A stretch of 14,510 nucleotides of DNA from Pyrinomonadaceae bacterium. Its GTDB lineage: Bacteria > Acidobacteriota > Blastocatellia > Pyrinomonadales > Pyrinomonadaceae. Both the position numbers and the translations under genes were made by a program. The notes under the pieces were generated by a model. That model had not been told where the DNA came from, made no database searches, and saw nothing but the letters and a program-made list of their open reading frames with translations. The DNA is taken from the NCBI GenBank assembly GCA_026786155.1, contig JAJAYR010000391.1, positions 1 through 14,510 on the forward strand, read 5' to 3'. Shown here piece by piece: positions 1-7,460 of this stretch (positions are counted from its first letter, which is position 1; every line of letters starts with the position of its first letter).

Positions 1-47
1 AACTCTGAACACTCAAAAATTTAATTTACGGACTACTAAACGAATTC

Positions 48-683
48 TTACAAATCAATAACAACCGGAACATTTACAGGATTGTATTCTTCGTCGCAGT
101 TTGAAGCGTTGACGAATTTCACGTCGAATCGTTCGGTTTGACCGTAACCGCAGTGAATATGTCCGAAGACGTGAAGTTTCGGGCGGATAATTTCAACTCT
201 CTTTCGCAATTCTTCGCAGCCCGTGTTTTCGATAAAATACTGACGCGGCACTTCGTCCAAAATCCCGTGCGGCGGTCCGTGCGTGATTAGAATATCGGTG
301 TCCGCCGGAATCATCTGCCACTTTTCCGCAAGGCACGCGCCGCGATTCAAATTAAACGCCCAATCATAAAATCTCGGCTGCCAGGGCGAACCGTAAATCT
401 TCAAGTCACCAATCTCGACCGAAGAATCCTGTAAATAATCAATCGAAGCCTCGAGCAGTCTCCGCGCCGTTGAATTATTTGTTTCAAACAGCCAATCGTG
501 ATTTCCCGCGACGAAGATTTTATGTTTATGCGGCAGATTCACGAACCAATCATTGAACCGTTCAATTTCGGGAATCGTCCCGCGAATCGTCGCGTCGCCC
601 GCGTGAATCAAAATATCGCCGTCGGGAACGACGATTTGTTCGTGGCAGTTGTGCGTGTCGGAAAGACAAATAATGCGCGGCAT
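48..683 (-). CDS. Calcineurin-like metallophosphoesterase (MPPED-type)
   Basis: A 211-residue soluble protein with the complete metal-binding motif set of the calcineurin-like phosphoesterase fold: D-x-H at residues 9-11 (SDTH), GD at 29-30 (HAGDAT), GNHD at 60-63, the ITHGPPHG histidine at 135, and GHIH at 174-177. These residues hold a two-metal centre that hydrolyses phosphomono- or phosphodiesters. The compact size and the THGPPHG form resemble the MPPED1/MPPED2 (UPF0046) branch rather than protein phosphatases or nucleases; the substrate cannot be read from sequence. No signal peptide is present, so it is probably cytosolic. The ATG at 681-683 begins the conserved first strand (MPRIICLSDTH), which supports the start, although only a weak AGG lies upstream. 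It is divergent from the channel gene at 746, with 62 bases between them for both promoters. Confidence 0.9.
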   Translation of the reverse strand: MPRIICLSDTHNCHEQIVVPDGDILIHAGDATIRGTIPEIERFNDWFVNLPHKHKIFVAGNHDWLFETNNSTARRLLEASIDYLQDSSVEIGDLKIYGSPWQPRFYDWAFNLNRGACLAEKWQMIPADTDILITHGPPHGILDEVPRQYFIENTGCEELRKRVEIIRPKLHVFGHIHCGYGQTERFDVKFVNASNCDEEYNPVNVPVVIDL

Positions 684-745
684 AAAAACTTAAATAAACC
701 TGCTGTTTTGCAACGGAAGACCGAATTTGTCATCCTAAATGGGCG

Positions 746-1417
746 ATGAGTCAAAATCAAAAACTGGAAGCGACACTCAGCACGCAACGGCTCGAAGCCT
801 TCAGCGACAGCGTTTTCGCCATCGTCATCACGCTGTTGTTTCTGGATTTAAAAACGCCTGAAATGGACATTCAAAGCGATTGGCGGGAATTGCTTGACGC
901 GCTTTATAAACTCTCGCCGAAATTTATCAGCATCATCGTCAGTTTCGCGTTCGTGGCGATTTTCTGGGTCGCCCATCACCAATTTTTCCGCACACTTCAG
1001 AAAACGACGCGCGGTTTATTGTGGCTGAATCTCGTGTTTTTGTTTCTCGTCTGTTTCGTGCCGTTTCCGGCGGCGATTATGACCGAATATCCCGAAAACA
1101 AAACGGCGGTCGCCTTTTTCGGCGCGACGATTTTGCTGACGAGCGGGATGTTGTGCGCTGTGCGTTGGTATACGTGGATAAAACATTCGGAAATTTCCGC
1201 CGCGACGAGCGAAAGCGAAGTAAAGCAAGCGTTGAATCGAAGTTTGCTGATGGTTGCGCTTTACGCCGTCGCGCTGGCGATTTCGTTTTTTTTCCCCGTC
1301 GCCGCGATAGTTTTATACTTGCTGATACTGTTAATTCTGCTTTTTCCGGTTAAAGTTGAAATCGAAGAAGAAACCGGCGACGACGAAGAAAACCCGACGA
1401 CGGAAGTCATTTTATAA
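746..1417 (+). CDS. TMEM175-family (DUF1211) potassium channel protein
   Basis: A 223-residue membrane protein. Residues 15-21 read RLEAFSD, the RxxxFSD signature in the first membrane helix of TMEM175 channels, followed by hydrophobic stretches near 22-35, 60-78, 92-112, 122-138, 168-187 and 188-203, the six-helix layout of one bacterial TMEM175 repeat. Bacterial members assemble as tetramers and conduct potassium in the cytoplasmic membrane (family knowledge). The tail after about residue 205 is acidic and probably cytosolic. The ATG at 746 lacks a clear Shine-Dalgarno sequence, but the conserved motif follows it at the usual distance. The stop lies 12 bases from the stop of the convergent oxidoreductase at 1430, with no terminator between them. 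Confident to family; role in the cell inferred. Confidence 0.9.
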   Translation: MSQNQKLEATLSTQRLEAFSDSVFAIVITLLFLDLKTPEMDIQSDWRELLDALYKLSPKFISIIVSFAFVAIFWVAHHQFFRTLQKTTRGLLWLNLVFLFLVCFVPFPAAIMTEYPENKTAVAFFGATILLTSGMLCAVRWYTWIKHSEISAATSESEVKQALNRSLLMVALYAVALAISFFFPVAAIVLYLLILLILLFPVKVEIEEETGDDEENPTTEVIL

Positions 1418-1429
1418 AAACTCGTTCGG

Positions 1430-2560
1430 TCAATCGCGGTAGATTCGGCTGATGAAATTTCCCTTCAAAAACTCTTTCGGTTCGATTTGGCTTTGCAGCA
1501 CCACGCCGCGATATTTGCCGGACAGCAGCAGCATCGCGCTTTCCAAAAGCGGCGCGGCGGTCGTCGTCTGAATCGCCCGCAGACTTTTGCCGCCGATTTT
1601 CAAAGGCTCGACATAAAACGCTTTTTCAATCATTCTGCGCCGATTATTTTTATCAAATCCGTCAACCGAGGCGTGAACTAAAACCAAATCATCTTCAACC
1701 GACGGAATCGCTTCGAGCATCACGTTTTGCAGCGCAAGCGGCAGATTTTCGTCCTTCGGCAGTTTGCGAATGAGCGATTCGACCCAATCGTAATGCCCGA
1801 CGTAGCGCAGCGTTTTATAATCCAAGTTTCGCGCTTTGCCCGCGAAAAAATCCGGCAAATCCGCCGCGCCGCCCGAAGTCAAATCGGCTTCGTAAGTTCG
1901 CGCCCCGATAATAATCGTTTCCCGCGACGACAGCGCGGGCTTTTCCGTAATTTTGTAGTTACGGAGAACCCGCGAACTTTTGACGTATTCGGTCGCCACG
2001 CCAATCGGCGACCACGTAAAACCGTAAAAATGCGGCGTGTGCGCGTGCGCCGTCAACGCGCCGACTTTCATTCCGAGTTTCTCGATTTTTTCATTCTCGT
2101 GTTTCTCGACAAATTTTTGATAAAGCGACATCGCCAGCACGTTGATAAAACCCGGCGCGAGTCCGGTTTGCAGAATAAATCCGGTGTCGGCATCTTTCGC
2201 CAACGCCGTAATTTCATCGGTTTCGGCAACGTATTCGGTCAAATTCGCGTAGTGCATTTTGAAATCTTTGGCAAATCGCGCCATCTTCGGAGCTTGCGAA
2301 CCCGGCGCACAATCGAGCAGCACGTCGCACTTTTCAAACGCCGCTTTCATCGCGTCGTTCACGTCGCCGGTCATCAAAACCGTTTCGACGCTGGAAGTTT
2401 TCTCGGAACTTCGCACGACGAAATCCTTCACCTTTCGCAGTGATTCTTCCGCCACGTCGCCGAGATAAATTTCCGTTTCAAACTCGCACCATTCACGAAG
2501 CAAAAGCGCGGCGGCTTCACCGATTCCGCCGGAACCGGCGATAAAAATTTTTTTGGTCAT
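1430..2560 (-). CDS. Saccharopine dehydrogenase-family NAD(P)-dependent oxidoreductase
   Basis: A 376-residue cytosolic protein. The N-terminus is a Rossmann dinucleotide fold: KKIFIAGSGGIGEAAALLL has the GxGGIGxA glycine loop at residues 9-16, and an acidic residue follows near 35 (YLGDV). The middle part (DCAPGSQAPKMARF, then QTGLAPGFINVLAM) matches the saccharopine dehydrogenase catalytic-domain layout, including the typical GLAPG turn. Members act on saccharopine, carboxynorspermidine or unknown imino acids, and I cannot tell which substrate applies here; no lysine-pathway neighbours help. The ATG at 2558-2560 lies just before the glycine loop, as expected, with only a weak AAGA upstream. 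That ATG overlaps the stop of a possible 32-codon ORF by four bases (ATGA). The 3' end is nearly back to back with the convergent channel gene. Confidence 0.87.
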   Translation of the reverse strand: MTKKIFIAGSGGIGEAAALLLREWCEFETEIYLGDVAEESLRKVKDFVVRSSEKTSSVETVLMTGDVNDAMKAAFEKCDVLLDCAPGSQAPKMARFAKDFKMHYANLTEYVAETDEITALAKDADTGFILQTGLAPGFINVLAMSLYQKFVEKHENEKIEKLGMKVGALTAHAHTPHFYGFTWSPIGVATEYVKSSRVLRNYKITEKPALSSRETIIIGARTYEADLTSGGAADLPDFFAGKARNLDYKTLRYVGHYDWVESLIRKLPKDENLPLALQNVMLEAIPSVEDDLVLVHASVDGFDKNNRRRMIEKAFYVEPLKIGGKSLRAIQTTTAAPLLESAMLLLSGKYRGVVLQSQIEPKEFLKGNFISRIYRD

Positions 2561-2655
2561 TCTTGGGTTAATTTCAGAAAAGTAGCGTCCGCCAACTGCG
2601 CGAGATGAATTTTCAGATTGGTAATATACTTGAATTTCGTTCGCCGCCCGAACAT
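2557..2655 (-). CDS. Possible 32-codon ORF upstream of and overlapping the oxidoreductase gene
   Basis: An uninterrupted ATG-to-TGA frame fills nearly the whole gap between the CsbD-like gene and the oxidoreductase. Its ATG is one base after the upstream TGA (2657-2659), and its own TGA overlaps the oxidoreductase ATG as ATGA. The peptide is basic at the start (MFGRRTKFK), then has a helix-like stretch (NLKIHLAQLADATF). The spacing would suit a translationally coupled small protein or a leader peptide. There is no convincing Shine-Dalgarno sequence, and a 32-codon open frame can arise by chance, so this is tentative; a remnant of a longer gene is also possible. Confidence 0.25.
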   Translation of the reverse strand: MFGRRTKFKYITNLKIHLAQLADATFLKLTQE

Positions 2656-2656
2656 T

Positions 2657-2896
2657 TCAACTTTCGCCGGATTTGTCTTTTTCCGCTTCGTCCATCGCGG
2701 TCAGATTTTTGTTGGCTTCCTGATGCCGTTCGCCCGCTTCGAGATTAAACGCGCCTTCCGCCCGCGTTACCGGGTCGGCGGTCAAAATTCCGCCGATTGT
2801 TTCAAGCCCGCCGATAATCATCTGCCCGACCGATTCGAGATTTTCCGTCGTGTGATTTACTGCCGTTTCTTCCGGCTTTTTATTTTCTTCAACCAT
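2657..2896 (-). CDS. Small acidic CsbD-like protein of unknown role
   Basis: A 79-residue, highly charged protein without signal peptide or membrane helix. The central part (GGLETIGGILTADPVTRAEG, then AGERHQEANKNL at about residues 54-65) resembles the small CsbD-like proteins, in which a G-x-hydrophobic-T-x-D segment is followed by an E-G-K/E-rich amphipathic helix. CsbD proteins are general-stress-induced in Bacillus, but their molecular function is unknown and the likeness here is weak. The Lys/Glu-rich termini are probably disordered. The ATG at 2894-2896 has no obvious Shine-Dalgarno sequence. Upstream lies the hairpin at 2975-3047, which separates it from the large exported protein; downstream a possible small ORF starts one base after its stop. 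A real gene is likely; the family assignment is provisional. Confidence 0.6.
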   Translation of the reverse strand: MVEENKKPEETAVNHTTENLESVGQMIIGGLETIGGILTADPVTRAEGAFNLEAGERHQEANKNLTAMDEAEKDKSGES

Positions 2897-2974
2897 ACAA
2901 AAATTCTACAACGAAAAAGCCGACTTTGCGAAACGGACAAAAATTGAAATCGTTCGATACTGAAAACATTTTAA

Positions 2975-3047
2975 CCACAAAAAGGCACAAAAGACACAAA
3001 AAAGATTTTTTAGTTTTCCTTTTTGTGATTTTTGTGCCTTTTGGTGG
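2975..3047. repeat. Imperfect inverted repeat built of CACAAAA units, terminator-like
   Basis: Arms at 2975-3002 and 3020-3047 pair at 25 of 28 positions around a 17-base T-rich loop. Each arm is made of near-repeats of CACAAAA with AAGG or AGA spacers. It lies after the stop of the large exported protein gene (3081, leftward) and before the CsbD-like gene, so on the minus strand it could end transcription. An intergenic repeat-family member is the alternative; the two are compatible. Confidence 0.65.
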
Positions 3048-3080
3048 CTATCATTCTTATCTCGAACTAGTCTTGCCCAT

Positions 3081-6000
3081 TTATCGGACATAAGCCGACG
3101 GAACCGGAATGTCGGTGGAAATACCGTAGCGCGTTCCCTGAAAACCGCCATCCGAACTTCGCAAAATATACCATTCGCTCAAACTCGGACGAAAAACCGC
3201 AATATCGAATTTTCCGTCGCCCTCGTAATCGCCCGGCACCGGAACGTCGCCCGCCAGCCCGAAAGCCTGCGCCGTAAATGCGTTATTAGAACTGTTCAGA
3301 CGATACCAGACACCGTTTGACGGGCGAAAAACTGTGATGTCAGCTTTGCCGTCGCCATCGTAATCTGCCGGAACAGCGATGTCCGTTCCGACCCCGAAAG
3401 CCGTCCCGGAAAATCCGTTAGTGCTTCCCGAAACATACCAGACACCATTTGACGGACGGAAAACGGCGATGTCGGTTTTGCCGTCGCCGTCGTAATCCGC
3501 CGCGACGGGACGGTCGCCGGTTTGTCCGAACTGTCGGCTCTGCGTCGAATTGTCCGAACTGTATCTGATATACCAAAACCCGTTCGACGGGCGGAAAACG
3601 GCGATGTCGGCTTTCCCGTCGCCGTCGTAATCGGCGGGCGCGGGAATGTCGGTCGGCAAACCGAACTGCAAGTTATAAAGGTTGGTGCCTTGACCTAACG
3701 AACTTACTTTTTGAACAATCCAGATGCCTGTTTCAGGACGAAAGACGGCGAAATCGGTTCGGTTGTCGCCGTCATAATCGGCGGGAACAATCACGTCGCG
3801 GTCTCTGCCGAAATAATATTGGGAGATTGGAGCGATGACCGCCCAAAGTCCGCCGCTCGGACGATAAACGCCCACGTCGGTGCGCCGGTCGCCGGTAAAA
3901 TCGAAGATGTTGCCGACTGCGGCGATACAGGTGTTAGTCAGCACCGTCACGGAATTTGAACCGGAATTTGCCGTCGCCAAATCCGGTTTGCCGTCGCCGT
4001 TGAAATCTCCTTTAATGACGGCGTTCGGATATAAATCAACCGGATACGATTCGGGAGTGCCGTTAAATGCCGTGCTAATTTGATTTCCGCTGCTCAATGC
4101 GGCGAAAACGCGATTGATTCCGTTGCCTAAGACATCCGCCGCCACGACGGAAATCGGATTTTGACCGACTGCCTGAAGGTTAAAATAGGTAAAAGAACCG
4201 TTTGCCGAGCCGGTGAACAACGCCAAATTGTTGCCGTTGTAATTGGCGACGATTAAGTCAAGACTGCTGTCGCCGGATACGTTAGCCAGTTCAACGGCGA
4301 CTGGACCGAGAAGGTTGAGACCATTGCTGATAAGCGTCTGGTTTAATCCGAACGTGCCATTGCCGTTGCCGAAATAGACGGTGATGCTGTTGGCTCCGAA
4401 ATTGGCGATGACCAAATCATCGTTGTTGTCATTGTTTAGACGAGCGGTTTTCACGAAAGCGGGCTGCGTCGAAGTGCGAAGCGTTGACGGCTGACTGAAA
4501 CCGCCGCTGCCGTTGCCGTTCAATATCGAAATTGTTCCCGCAAAAAATCCGCCGAAGTTGGCGACTGCCAAATCCTGCCGACTGTCGTTATTAAAATCGG
4601 CGACGGCGATGGAAATCGGACTCGCGCCGGTCGTGAAATTAGTCGGCGCGGAAAACGTCCCGCCGCCGCTGCCTAAGAAAATTGAAACATTGTTCGAGCC
4701 GGAATTGACGACCGCAAAATCGAGATTGTTATCGGCGTTAAATAAACCGACGGCGACGGCATACGGATTCGTTCCGCCTGACAAAATGTTCGTCTGCGGC
4801 AAAAATCCGCCGCTGCCGTTGTTTAAAAGTATCGAAACGTCGTTGGAAAGTTGATTGACAACGACCAAATCCGCTTTGGAATCGTTATTGAAATCGCCCG
4901 CCGCCAGATTAGTCGGATTCGCGCCGACGTTAAACTGCGACGGCACTAAACTCGGAACGGCACAGCCGCCGGACTGCGGCACGGGCGGCGCGGTCGCAAT
5001 ATCCAAACTCCAGCCGCCGGAAATCGTCCCGGCATTATTTCCGTTATCATCCACGACGTAAAGCTGCCAGTTACCGTTCGGGCTGAAGTTCTTGAATGAA
5101 CTCAGCAAATTGCTATACGGACCGGAGGGCGCGGGAAGCGGGAAGAGATAGAAACTGCTGCCGAAGGTAACACTAGGTTTGTAAGTCCCGGAAACGATTG
5201 CCGCCACAAACGGCGAAGGCAGATTAGCGGTCGCCGCATCGTCAAAAGTTAAATTGACGCTGCTGGCACCGCTCGAACCGGTATCCGCCATCAAAACCAC
5301 GCCGCTCCCGTTCGGACTGACGAGCAGCACGTCAACGTCCTGCGTCTGCGTGTGCGAAAGCCCGTTCAGACTGACGCGCAGATTGGTAATTACGCCGGAC
5401 TGTCCGGCGACATTGATATTTGAAGAATAAGGCGCGGCGCGGGTAATCATCTCTTCAAAACCGAGATAGGTCGGATTGGCAAAAGTCTGTGCCGCGCCGG
5501 TGGTCGTAACGCTCAATTCCCAGCCCGAACCGATACTTCCGTTATCGTCCAAAGCGTCGTCCACGACGAACAAAGACCAAACGCCGTTCGGCGAACTGCC
5601 GTTGAAATTAGCGGCAAACGTCGTCGAACTATACGGCGCGGCGGGAGCGGGAGCGGGAAAAACGTCGGTCGTCGTGTCAAAATTCACCGGCTTGTAGTAA
5701 CCCGGACGCAGCGGCGTAAAATTATTGGGTTGGGCGGGCGCGTCATCACCGAAAGTATAAACGTCGTCCTGCGCTCTGGTCGCACTTTGATTATTCACGT
5801 CGGAAAGAAAAATAAATTTTTGCCCGCCGGGACCGACTAACAGAAAATCCAAATCGGAAATTCGCGTGTGCGCCAGACCGCGCAGCGAAACTTCGACGCG
5901 CGAAATCGTGCCGGTCATTCCCGAAACATTAATGGTCGAAGGATAAACCGTCGCTTTCGTCGGCGCGGCGAGCGGCGCGGCAGTGTTTATCGTAATCGGC

Positions 6001-6137
6001 GCGGTGTTGGAAAAGACCGTATCGGGAGCGTCTTTTCCGATTGCCGCTGCCGCTTTTGTTTTCGGCAGTGCGGCAAAAACAAGTGTCAGGACCAGAACAA
6101 AAATAGGCAAACGAAAAAGTTGGGATTCAATTTTCAT
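3081..6137 (-). CDS. Exported multidomain protein: two P-domain-like modules, seven FG-GAP/VCBS repeats, six C-terminal D-x-D-G-D repeats
   Basis: A 1018-residue exported protein. Residues 1-32 form a signal peptide (basic start, LPIFVLVLTLVFAAL core, AAAA end). Two proprotein-convertase P-domain-like beta modules follow at about 44-212 and 221-382, each with a DLDFLLVGP or DVDVLLVSP strand and closing on NGVWSLFVVDD or NGNWQLYVVDD then GGWSL. Residues 404-737 hold seven FG-GAP/VCBS repeats with DFNNDSKADLVV-type loops, enough for a seven-bladed propeller. Residues 745-1018 hold six repeats of 41-49 residues with DYDGDGKADIAVFRPSNGVWY; the D-x-D-G-D loops should bind calcium. There is no sorting tail or catalytic motif, so surface adhesion or matrix binding is inferred. 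An in-frame ATG at 6228-6230 is rejected: GGGAG sits five bases before the ATG at 6135-6137, and the upstream extension would overlap the promoter. Confidence 0.92.
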   Translation of the reverse strand: MKIESQLFRLPIFVLVLTLVFAALPKTKAAAAIGKDAPDTVFSNTAPITINTAAPLAAPTKATVYPSTINVSGMTGTISRVEVSLRGLAHTRISDLDFLLVGPGGQKFIFLSDVNNQSATRAQDDVYTFGDDAPAQPNNFTPLRPGYYKPVNFDTTTDVFPAPAPAAPYSSTTFAANFNGSSPNGVWSLFVVDDALDDNGSIGSGWELSVTTTGAAQTFANPTYLGFEEMITRAAPYSSNINVAGQSGVITNLRVSLNGLSHTQTQDVDVLLVSPNGSGVVLMADTGSSGASSVNLTFDDAATANLPSPFVAAIVSGTYKPSVTFGSSFYLFPLPAPSGPYSNLLSSFKNFSPNGNWQLYVVDDNGNNAGTISGGWSLDIATAPPVPQSGGCAVPSLVPSQFNVGANPTNLAAGDFNNDSKADLVVVNQLSNDVSILLNNGSGGFLPQTNILSGGTNPYAVAVGLFNADNNLDFAVVNSGSNNVSIFLGSGGGTFSAPTNFTTGASPISIAVADFNNDSRQDLAVANFGGFFAGTISILNGNGSGGFSQPSTLRTSTQPAFVKTARLNNDNNDDLVIANFGANSITVYFGNGNGTFGLNQTLISNGLNLLGPVAVELANVSGDSSLDLIVANYNGNNLALFTGSANGSFTYFNLQAVGQNPISVVAADVLGNGINRVFAALSSGNQISTAFNGTPESYPVDLYPNAVIKGDFNGDGKPDLATANSGSNSVTVLTNTCIAAVGNIFDFTGDRRTDVGVYRPSGGLWAVIAPISQYYFGRDRDVIVPADYDGDNRTDFAVFRPETGIWIVQKVSSLGQGTNLYNLQFGLPTDIPAPADYDGDGKADIAVFRPSNGFWYIRYSSDNSTQSRQFGQTGDRPVAADYDGDGKTDIAVFRPSNGVWYVSGSTNGFSGTAFGVGTDIAVPADYDGDGKADITVFRPSNGVWYRLNSSNNAFTAQAFGLAGDVPVPGDYEGDGKFDIAVFRPSLSEWYILRSSDGGFQGTRYGISTDIPVPSAYVR
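3084..3905 (-). repeat. Six tandem coding repeats in the 3' part of the exported-protein gene
   Basis: The DNA encoding residues 745-1018 repeats every 123-147 bases. The last three junctions (codon blocks starting near 3313, 3445 and 3580 on the plus strand) are very similar at the base level as well as in protein, with a shared block reading, on the plus strand, GACGG(G/A)CG(A/G)AAAAC. High base identity suggests recent expansion or gene conversion and a region prone to copy-number change. Confidence 0.8.
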
Positions 6138-6142
6138 ATTTT

Positions 6143-6147
6143 CTCCC
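6143..6147 (-). promoter_or_regulatory. Shine-Dalgarno that fixes the exported-protein start
   Basis: On the minus strand GGGAG precedes the ATG at 6135-6137 by five bases. It decides for the 1018-residue form, because the in-frame ATG 31 codons upstream has no comparable site. Confidence 0.75.
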
Positions 6148-6191
6148 TGGGGAAAGTTTTTGATAATTTTTAATAAATGGAAAGTCAATCT

Positions 6192-6220
6192 AATGTAACA
6201 CTCGGATATATTTTTGACAA
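6192..6220 (-). promoter_or_regulatory. Candidate sigma-70 promoter of the exported-protein gene
   Basis: Read on the minus strand: -35 TTGTCA (6215-6220), a 17-base spacer, and -10 TACATT (6192-6197) with a TG one base before it (TGTTACATT, extended -10). The -35 matches consensus at five of six bases and the -10 at four of six. It sits about 55 bases before the chosen start codon. Found by eye only. Confidence 0.45.
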
Positions 6221-6255
6221 TAATTTTCATACTCTCATTCGAATATTCAACCGCG

Positions 6256-6274
6256 TCGAAACAAGCGGTTTCGA
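6256..6274. promoter_or_regulatory. Perfect 7-bp inverted repeat in the divergent intergenic region
   Basis: TCGAAAC (6256-6262) and GTTTCGA (6268-6274) flank AAGCG. It lies between the divergent exported-protein and desaturase genes, has no T-tract after it, and so looks more like a protein-binding site than a terminator. Which gene, if any, it controls is unknown. The 304 bases from 6138 to 6441 contain no gene. Confidence 0.35.
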
Positions 6275-6303
6275 GAATTTTCAGGGGCGGCGTTTTTTAT
6301 GTT

Positions 6304-6323
6304 GATTAAGAAATTTTTTAATC
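6304..6323. promoter_or_regulatory. 20-bp near-perfect palindrome upstream of the desaturase
   Basis: GATTAAGAAATTTTTTAATC pairs with its own complement at nine of ten positions, without a spacer. Operator sites of homodimeric regulators have this form, and desaturase genes are often controlled by TetR-type lipid regulators (family knowledge). The A+T richness makes a chance palindrome more likely, so the call is tentative. Confidence 0.35.
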
Positions 6324-6441
6324 ACGGACGGTATTACAAAACTCTTACAATCAACGGCAAATAAATCTGTTAGGCTTTTCAACAGACGCAAAAAGATGCG
6401 TTTTCCAAAAGTTTTCAGCAATCATAAAGGGGTTTTTACAA

Positions 6442-7335
6442 ATGCAGAACGTAATCGAATTAAATCAAACCAAATCGGACAAAATTCAATGGGTAACGAT
6501 ATTTTTCGTGACGACTTTCCATATTATGGCAATCGGCGCGTTATTTACTTTTAGCTGGGCAAATTTGATTGCCGCCGCGATCACCTGGTGGATTGCGGGC
6601 AGTTGGGGAATCGGGATGGGTTATCATCGCCTGCTGACGCATCGCGGCTTTAAATCGTCGAAGGCGGTCGAGTATTTTCTCACCTTTTGCGGAACGCTCG
6701 GTTTGCAGTCGGGAGCGATAAATTGGGTAACGACGCACCGCCTTCATCACGCTTTTACCGAAACCGACAAAGACCCGCACAGCCCGCACAACGGAACTTA
6801 CTGGTCGCATATGGGCTGGATTTTTCGCGGCACGGCGCAGAATCAGGACGAAGCGACGCAGATGCGTTACTCGCCCGATTTGGTCAAGGATAAAGTTCAC
6901 GTTTTTATGTCGAACTATTATTATGTTACGCCGATTATCGCCGCCGTCGTTTTATTCGCCGTCGGCAGTCTGTTGACCGGCGGACTGTTCGGCGGTTTGA
7001 CGATGGTTTTGTGGGGCGTGTTTCTGCGACAGGTCATCGGCTGGCACTCGACGTGGCTGGTTAATTCGGCGACGCATCTATGGGGAACGCGCCGTTTTGA
7101 AACGACAGACGATTCGCGCAATAATGGTTTGGTTGCCGCGCTGACGTTCGGCGAAGGCTGGCACAATAATCATCACGCGCATCCGCGTTCGGCGAAACAC
7201 GGTTTGACGTGGTATGAATTCGACGTCAATTGGGTGCAGCTTAAATTAATGGAAAAATTAGGTTTAATCAGCAATCTCTACGGTTACGAAATCGAAAGAG
7301 AAATTGAAGCCGAACCTTTGCGGGAAGCCGCATAG
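6442..7335 (+). CDS. Acyl-CoA / fatty acid delta-9 desaturase (membrane di-iron)
   Basis: A 297-residue integral membrane enzyme that should insert a cis double bond into long acyl chains using O2 and an electron donor, so adjusting membrane fluidity. All three histidine boxes of the stearoyl-CoA desaturase class are present: HRLLTH (62-67), HRLHH (99-103, followed by DKDPHSP) and HNNHH (241-245, in GEGWHNNHHAHPRSAKHG), plus the extra ligand-bearing NSATHLWG at 208-215. Hydrophobic stretches lie near 16-55, 76-95, 159-180 and 183-207. Length is normal for bacterial members. AAAGGGG at 6426-6432 is a good ribosome-binding site nine bases before the ATG. The gene stands alone: two palindromes and small hairpins lie upstream and a strong hairpin at 7362 follows. 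No rubredoxin or cytochrome b5 domain is fused. Substrate form (CoA or phospholipid) is not determined. Confidence 0.94.
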   Translation: MQNVIELNQTKSDKIQWVTIFFVTTFHIMAIGALFTFSWANLIAAAITWWIAGSWGIGMGYHRLLTHRGFKSSKAVEYFLTFCGTLGLQSGAINWVTTHRLHHAFTETDKDPHSPHNGTYWSHMGWIFRGTAQNQDEATQMRYSPDLVKDKVHVFMSNYYYVTPIIAAVVLFAVGSLLTGGLFGGLTMVLWGVFLRQVIGWHSTWLVNSATHLWGTRRFETTDDSRNNGLVAALTFGEGWHNNHHAHPRSAKHGLTWYEFDVNWVQLKLMEKLGLISNLYGYEIEREIEAEPLREAA

Positions 7336-7361
7336 TTTTCGAGGACAGACGGTTAAAATAG

Positions 7362-7413
7362 AATTGGAGTTATAAAGCAGAAGTGTAAATTGCTGCCTTA
7401 TAACTCCAATTTT
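7362..7413 (+). terminator. Strong hairpin after the desaturase, probable terminator
   Basis: Perfect 14-bp arms (AATTGGAGTTATAA at 7362-7375 and its complement at 7398-7411) continue inward through an A-C mismatch to GCAG/CTGC, leaving a 12-base loop. A TTTT run overlaps the 3' foot and AAAA lies shortly before the 5' foot. It follows the desaturase stop by about 26 bases. The T-run is short, so it may instead be a repeat element doing the same job. Confidence 0.65.
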
Positions 7414-7460
7414 GTTAATGTTTCGACTTTGATGCTGAATAGATTTTTATTTAATTTGAC

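Noticed and set aside
1727..2443. Long 238-codon frame opposite the saccharopine dehydrogenase-family gene
   Set aside because: Very Arg-rich, no recognisable motif, and fully inside a gene with clear Rossmann motifs; it arises from the codon pattern of the true gene.
2906..3151. 81-codon frame on the minus strand across the CACAAAA hairpin
   Set aside because: It overlaps the end of the exported-protein gene, reads through the inverted repeat and has low-complexity Lys/Gln content with no start signal; it is a by-product of the repeat.
3313..3640. Regularly spaced repeats that could suggest a CRISPR array
   Set aside because: The period is 132-135 bases, the whole region is an open frame, and the repeated blocks encode the D-x-D-G-D/FRPSNG protein motif.
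6138..6230. Upstream in-frame ATG extending the exported protein by 31 residues
   Set aside because: It would bury the signal peptide, has no ribosome-binding site and overlaps the likely promoter.
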